Positions 60,758 to 64,000 of a stretch of 64,000 nt of DNA are shown here, in pieces. Each line of letters opens with the position of its first letter. Position 1 is the stretch's first letter. The notes beneath the pieces were generated by a model. It was not told the origin of the DNA and made no database searches. It was given only the letters and a program-made list of their open reading frames with translations. A program made the position numbers and the translations under genes. This DNA comes from Marinomonas gallaica. Its GTDB lineage: Bacteria; Pseudomonadota; Gammaproteobacteria; Pseudomonadales; Marinomonadaceae. The stretch covers positions 62,001 to 126,000 of the forward strand of contig NZ_LTAX01000006.1 of NCBI RefSeq assembly GCF_001639745.1. Reading direction: 5' to 3'.

Positions 60758-61815
60758 TATTTTTCACCTCCAATCGTTAGGCCTTTTTTGGCTTTTTTAT
60801 GACCGTAAGTACGTGGTTGAGTAAAGTAATCGATCAGTGGTGCCGCAAAGTTCATCAACAATACTGCAAACGCAACACCGTCTGGGTAGCCGCCCCATGT
60901 GCGAATCACATAAATCAAGATACCGATGCCTAAACCGTATACCAATTTACCGCGGTTACTGGTGCAAGAGCTAACAGGGTCTGTGGCGATAAAGAAAGCG
61001 CCAAGCATCACGGCACCAGACGTTAGATGGAAAATCGTCGAGGCCGCATTGTCGGGATCGAGTCCATAGAAAACATTGGCCATCAAGCCCAGTCCAGCGA
61101 TCATTGCAACGGGCGTGTGCCAAGTAATAATACGTAGCCAGATCAATAGCAAGCCGCCGGCTAAGTAGGCTAAGTTGACGTACATCCAGCTCACTAGGTT
61201 CGCAGATTGCAAGCCGGCAATAGAGGCGTAGGCTTCGGAGCTCATCAGGCCATCTTTATGCTTAAAAGCGTCCAGAGGCGTTGCCATCGTGTATGAATCA
61301 ATGGTTGGTAAACTACCAAAAATAGCCGCTAAGCTATCACTAAAGCTTGGTACAGCGCCAGCTTGAATAATCTCAGAAGCGCCAATCCACTGTGTCATCG
61401 GAACAGGGAAGGAGACCAGACAAATCGCGTAGCCCACCATGGCTGGATTGAATGGGTTGTTGCCCAAACCACCGTAAACTTGTTTCGCGAATATCACCGA
61501 GAATGACACCGCAGTCACGGTTAACCACCAAGGTACGGTAGGCGGAAGTGCCAGAGCTAAGAGGACAGCGGTTAATAACGCACTGCAATCACTTAGAGAG
61601 AAGCCGATTGGGCGATTGCGCAGTTTCAAAATAAAGGCTTCGCTGAGCAATGCCGTCAAGCAGGCAATAACAAGGTTAATCAAAGTACCGTAGCCAAATA
61701 GATACGTCTGTGTGATTAAGCCCGGTACGGTAGCCAATATCACCATTTGCATGACCCAAGATGTGCGACGGCCTGCTCGGTGAGTATGGGGCGATGTAAT
61801 ACGCAATAATGACAT
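60757..61815 (-). CDS. rnfD: Ion-translocating oxidoreductase subunit RnfD
   Basis: Integral membrane flavoprotein, 352 residues, about nine helices. SGAVMLGAFFIATDPVS contains the Thr that binds FMN covalently, and YGGLGNNPFNPAMVGYA is a strong family motif. Directly abuts rnfC. Confidence 0.96.
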   Translation of the reverse strand: MSLLRITSPHTHRAGRRTSWVMQMVILATVPGLITQTYLFGYGTLINLVIACLTALLSEAFILKLRNRPIGFSLSDCSALLTAVLLALALPPTVPWWLTVTAVSFSVIFAKQVYGGLGNNPFNPAMVGYAICLVSFPVPMTQWIGASEIIQAGAVPSFSDSLAAIFGSLPTIDSYTMATPLDAFKHKDGLMSSEAYASIAGLQSANLVSWMYVNLAYLAGGLLLIWLRIITWHTPVAMIAGLGLMANVFYGLDPDNAASTIFHLTSGAVMLGAFFIATDPVSSCTSNRGKLVYGLGIGILIYVIRTWGGYPDGVAFAVLLMNFAAPLIDYFTQPRTYGHKKAKKGLTIGGEK

Positions 61816-64000
61816 TTAGCGATTCTCTTGCGTGTTAGTTAATTGTTCGAGTTTAGCTTCTTCGTCTTGCTGTGTTTTTTCAGCAGCCGCTAACTCCTGT
61901 TGCAATGATTCAACCTCAGGGTCTGCTGCCAGCAGTCGCTTTAGTTTATTAACCTGTGCTTTGGCGAGTGCCGCGGCCACTTTTTGTTTCTTCAGGCGTT
62001 CTTTGAACTCAGCGCTTTGCTCGTTTGCTTGGGCTTCGGGTTGTGCGCTCGCAGTGCCATTCTGAAGGGCTTGCTCCAGCTCATCAGCATGAGCTTTGGC
62101 TTTTTCAACTTGTTGCTCAAGACTTGAGGTGTCTTCAGAGTTCAGTTCTTTGGCTTTTAAGAGCGCTTTTTCCGCTTTTTTGAGCGACGCTTTGGCGATC
62201 GCTGCGTCAATTTTAAGCTTACGAGTCGCATCTTCGTCTGTGGCTTGAGCTTTGCTTTTGGCAGGTTCGGCTGTCACAGGCACATCCAATGCGGCCAGTT
62301 GCGCCTCGGCGTCTTTGAGTGTTTTTTCAAATTCAACCGCTTTACCTTGAAGCTCACTGTTTTGCGGGTCTTCTGCTAATTGCTTTTGAATCTTTTTAAG
62401 TTTGGTGCTGGCCAACGCAACATCCACTTTAGCTTTTTTGTAGTCATCTGACATGGCTGGCTTTTTAGCCGGTGGTGTTTCAGGTACCGGATTGTTATCG
62501 AGTGATGATAAACGAGCTTCAGCTTCTTTTAAGGCTTTCTCGAAATCGGCCGCTTTGGTTTTTAGCTCTTCGTTATCGGCATCCTCTGCAAGCTGCTTTT
62601 GGACTTTCTTCAGTTTAGTGCTCGCAAGCGCGACATCGACTTTGGCTTTCTTTGCCTCATCGCTAAGCACAGGTTTCGCCACTGTTGCAGGTTTTGTGTC
62701 GTTACCGCCTAGTTTTTCAAAGGCTTCTTGGGCGATTTTTAGATCTGCTGAAAAGCCTGAAACTTTGGCTTTAAGTTCGGCGTTATCTGGATCTTCTGCA
62801 AGTTGCTTCTCTGCCTTTTTCAATTTGGTGCTGGCGAGAGCGACATCAACTTTGGCTTTTTTAGCCTCATCACTCATTACAGGAGCCGTGGCTTTTTTAG
62901 TCGGTGCAGCAGGAGCGCTAGCAACTTTCGTTTCCAGTTCACTAATGTCTTTTTTGGTTTCGTCTACTTGAGTTTGCAGTGCACTGATTTCTTCCATGTG
63001 CTCTTTTTCTTGTGCTTCAAGTAACGCCTTTTCTAATTTTTTCAGTTTCGCTTTGGTAATGGCTAAATCTATCTTCGCTTTTTTAGCTGCTTCGTCTACC
63101 GCGGGCGCAGCAGGCGTTGGTGTTTCTGGCGCTGGCTTAGCAGGCTTTTTCGCGGCAGGTTTTGCAGCAGAGGCACTCTGACGAGCCAAACGCTTGGCTT
63201 CTTTTTCAGCTGCTTCGGCTTCTTGACGCGCTTTACGTGCCTCAAAGCGTTGCTTCGCAATGTCTGACTTCACAGCGGCTTCGCGTGCTTCACGGATTTC
63301 CGATTTGCTGTGACGGTAGTACTGAACCAACGGAATGCTGCTAGGGCAGACGTAGGAACAAGCACCGCATTCAATACAGTCGAACAGATTGTAGTGTTCT
63401 GCTTTTTCATGTTCTTGGCTTTTCGCAAACCACAGCAGCTGTTGTGGCAACAGGCTAGCTGGACACGCTTGTTCACACATGCCGCATCGGATGCACGCTT
63501 GCTCAGGGGCTGGCTGAGGTAGCTCTTTTTTGGTTGCCGCCAAAACGCAGTTGGTGGTTTTGACAACAGGAACGTCACTGCTGTCTAGAGTAAAGCCCAT
63601 CATCGGCCCCCCCATGACAAGGCGAGTGAGTTTTTTATCTTGTAAGTCCGCGTAGTCAAGCAAATGGCTGATCGGTGTGCCAAGCAAGACTTCTACGTTT
63701 TGCGGTGCTTTAAGCGCATCGCCTGTGAGCGTTGTGAAACGAGTAATGAGAGGGCGACCATGTTTAATGGCTTCATAAACGGCCACACAGGTGCCAACGT
63801 TTTGACACAAAATGCCGATGTCGGCAGGGTATTGTCCACTCGGTACTTCTTTTTCAGTCAGTAATTGGATCAGTTGCTTTTCGCCACCAGAAGGATATTT
63901 GGTCGGTACAACCGCGACTTGAATAGAGCTTTGGCGCTCTTTTAAAAGCTTTTCTAAGGCGGCAATGGCCGTTGGCTTGTTGTCCTCAATACCGATAACA
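61816..64000 (-). CDS. rnfC: Ion-translocating oxidoreductase subunit RnfC, partial, with long repetitive tail
   Basis: NADH-binding, iron-sulfur subunit; the 5' part lies beyond the right edge. The frame is open to base 64000, and the apparent start at 63810 is an internal TTG. Before it the frame reads KYPSGGEKQLIQLLTEKEVP, a typical RnfC stretch. Two 4Fe-4S motifs are visible: CIRCGMCEQACPASLLP and CIECGACSYVCPSS. The ~480 C-terminal residues are an Ala/Lys/Glu-rich coiled-coil tail with repeated KKAKVDVALASTKLKK units (at least four clear copies). Such tails are common in gammaproteobacterial RnfC and vary in length; their role is unknown. Confidence 0.95.
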   Translation of the reverse strand, partial: VIGIEDNKPTAIAALEKLLKERQSSIQVAVVPTKYPSGGEKQLIQLLTEKEVPSGQYPADIGILCQNVGTCVAVYEAIKHGRPLITRFTTLTGDALKAPQNVEVLLGTPISHLLDYADLQDKKLTRLVMGGPMMGFTLDSSDVPVVKTTNCVLAATKKELPQPAPEQACIRCGMCEQACPASLLPQQLLWFAKSQEHEKAEHYNLFDCIECGACSYVCPSSIPLVQYYRHSKSEIREAREAAVKSDIAKQRFEARKARQEAEAAEKEAKRLARQSASAAKPAAKKPAKPAPETPTPAAPAVDEAAKKAKIDLAITKAKLKKLEKALLEAQEKEHMEEISALQTQVDETKKDISELETKVASAPAAPTKKATAPVMSDEAKKAKVDVALASTKLKKAEKQLAEDPDNAELKAKVSGFSADLKIAQEAFEKLGGNDTKPATVAKPVLSDEAKKAKVDVALASTKLKKVQKQLAEDADNEELKTKAADFEKALKEAEARLSSLDNNPVPETPPAKKPAMSDDYKKAKVDVALASTKLKKIQKQLAEDPQNSELQGKAVEFEKTLKDAEAQLAALDVPVTAEPAKSKAQATDEDATRKLKIDAAIAKASLKKAEKALLKAKELNSEDTSSLEQQVEKAKAHADELEQALQNGTASAQPEAQANEQSAEFKERLKKQKVAAALAKAQVNKLKRLLAADPEVESLQQELAAAEKTQQDEEAKLEQLTNTQENR

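Noticed and set aside
61832-63181. Plus-strand Ser/Ala/Phe-rich frames opposite rnfC
   Set aside because: Antisense of the Lys/Ala/Glu repeat region.
63808-63810. Start of rnfC at 63810
   Set aside because: It is an internal TTG; the frame continues to base 64000 with RnfC-like sequence (GGEKQLIQLLT).

Overview
The window comes from the chromosome of an aerobic, flagellated, probably marine gammaproteobacterium. An Oceanospirillales/Marinomonas-like host is my inference. It rests on an rnfCDGE-nth block, an rnt / motY / argG neighbourhood like that of Pseudomonas, a large chemotaxis cluster with a partner-switching module, and two cytochrome bd-type oxidases. No rRNA, tRNA or intact insertion sequence was recognised.

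Layout. (1) 1-5.6 kb: a leftward cyanide-insensitive-type quinol oxidase operon (small membrane ORF, cioA, cioB cut by the window edge). It faces a divergent membrane histidine kinase and an NtrC-type sigma-54 response regulator. The gap holds a near-perfect sigma-54 promoter pointing at the oxidase and two identical-type palindromes upstream of it, so the whole circuit can be read from the sequence. (2) 5.6-19.6 kb: a complete subtype I-F CRISPR-Cas locus: WYL-domain regulator of the CapW/BrxR kind, cas1, cas2-3, csy1, csy2, csy3, cas6f, an A/T-rich leader and an array of 71 repeats and 70 spacers. The oldest repeats record a shift in the hairpin register, and spacers 8 and 70 look like two independent captures of the same coding sequence. 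(3) 19.6-20.4 kb: a gene-poor stretch with a gene remnant and hairpins. (4) 20.4-31.2 kb: a chemotaxis-like operon: a short MCP-like protein, a STAS protein, a REC-PP2C-HATPase protein, cheY, cheA, cheW, a soluble PAS-PAS MCP, cheR, cheD, cheB. The MCP-like protein and CheD share the C-terminal tail SGDIDLF. CheA carries repeated GFGFF motifs where a P2 domain would be expected.

(5) 31.3-42 kb: mixed housekeeping genes: zapE, a Cache-GGDEF cyclase, fdhD, an M23 peptidase, rsgA, a phosphatase/diacylglycerol-kinase fusion, a lipoprotein, a eukaryote-type (HIS6-like) HisA, and arfB. (6) 42-48.7 kb: the second bd oxidase, cydA-cydB-cydX, with its assembly exporter cydDC. Its leader contains a hairpin with pseudoknot potential, and a perfect hairpin lies between cydB and cydX. 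(7) 48.7-64 kb: a DUF465 protein, a large DUF748/AsmA-like protein, a DUF454 protein, rnt, motY, argG, a ribokinase plus nucleoside hydrolase pair, a PilZ-like protein, nth, and rnfE, rnfG, rnfD and rnfC. The last is cut by the right edge and has a long repetitive C-terminal tail.

All assignments come from reading motifs and gene order. No database search was possible, so family names rest on recalled family features.
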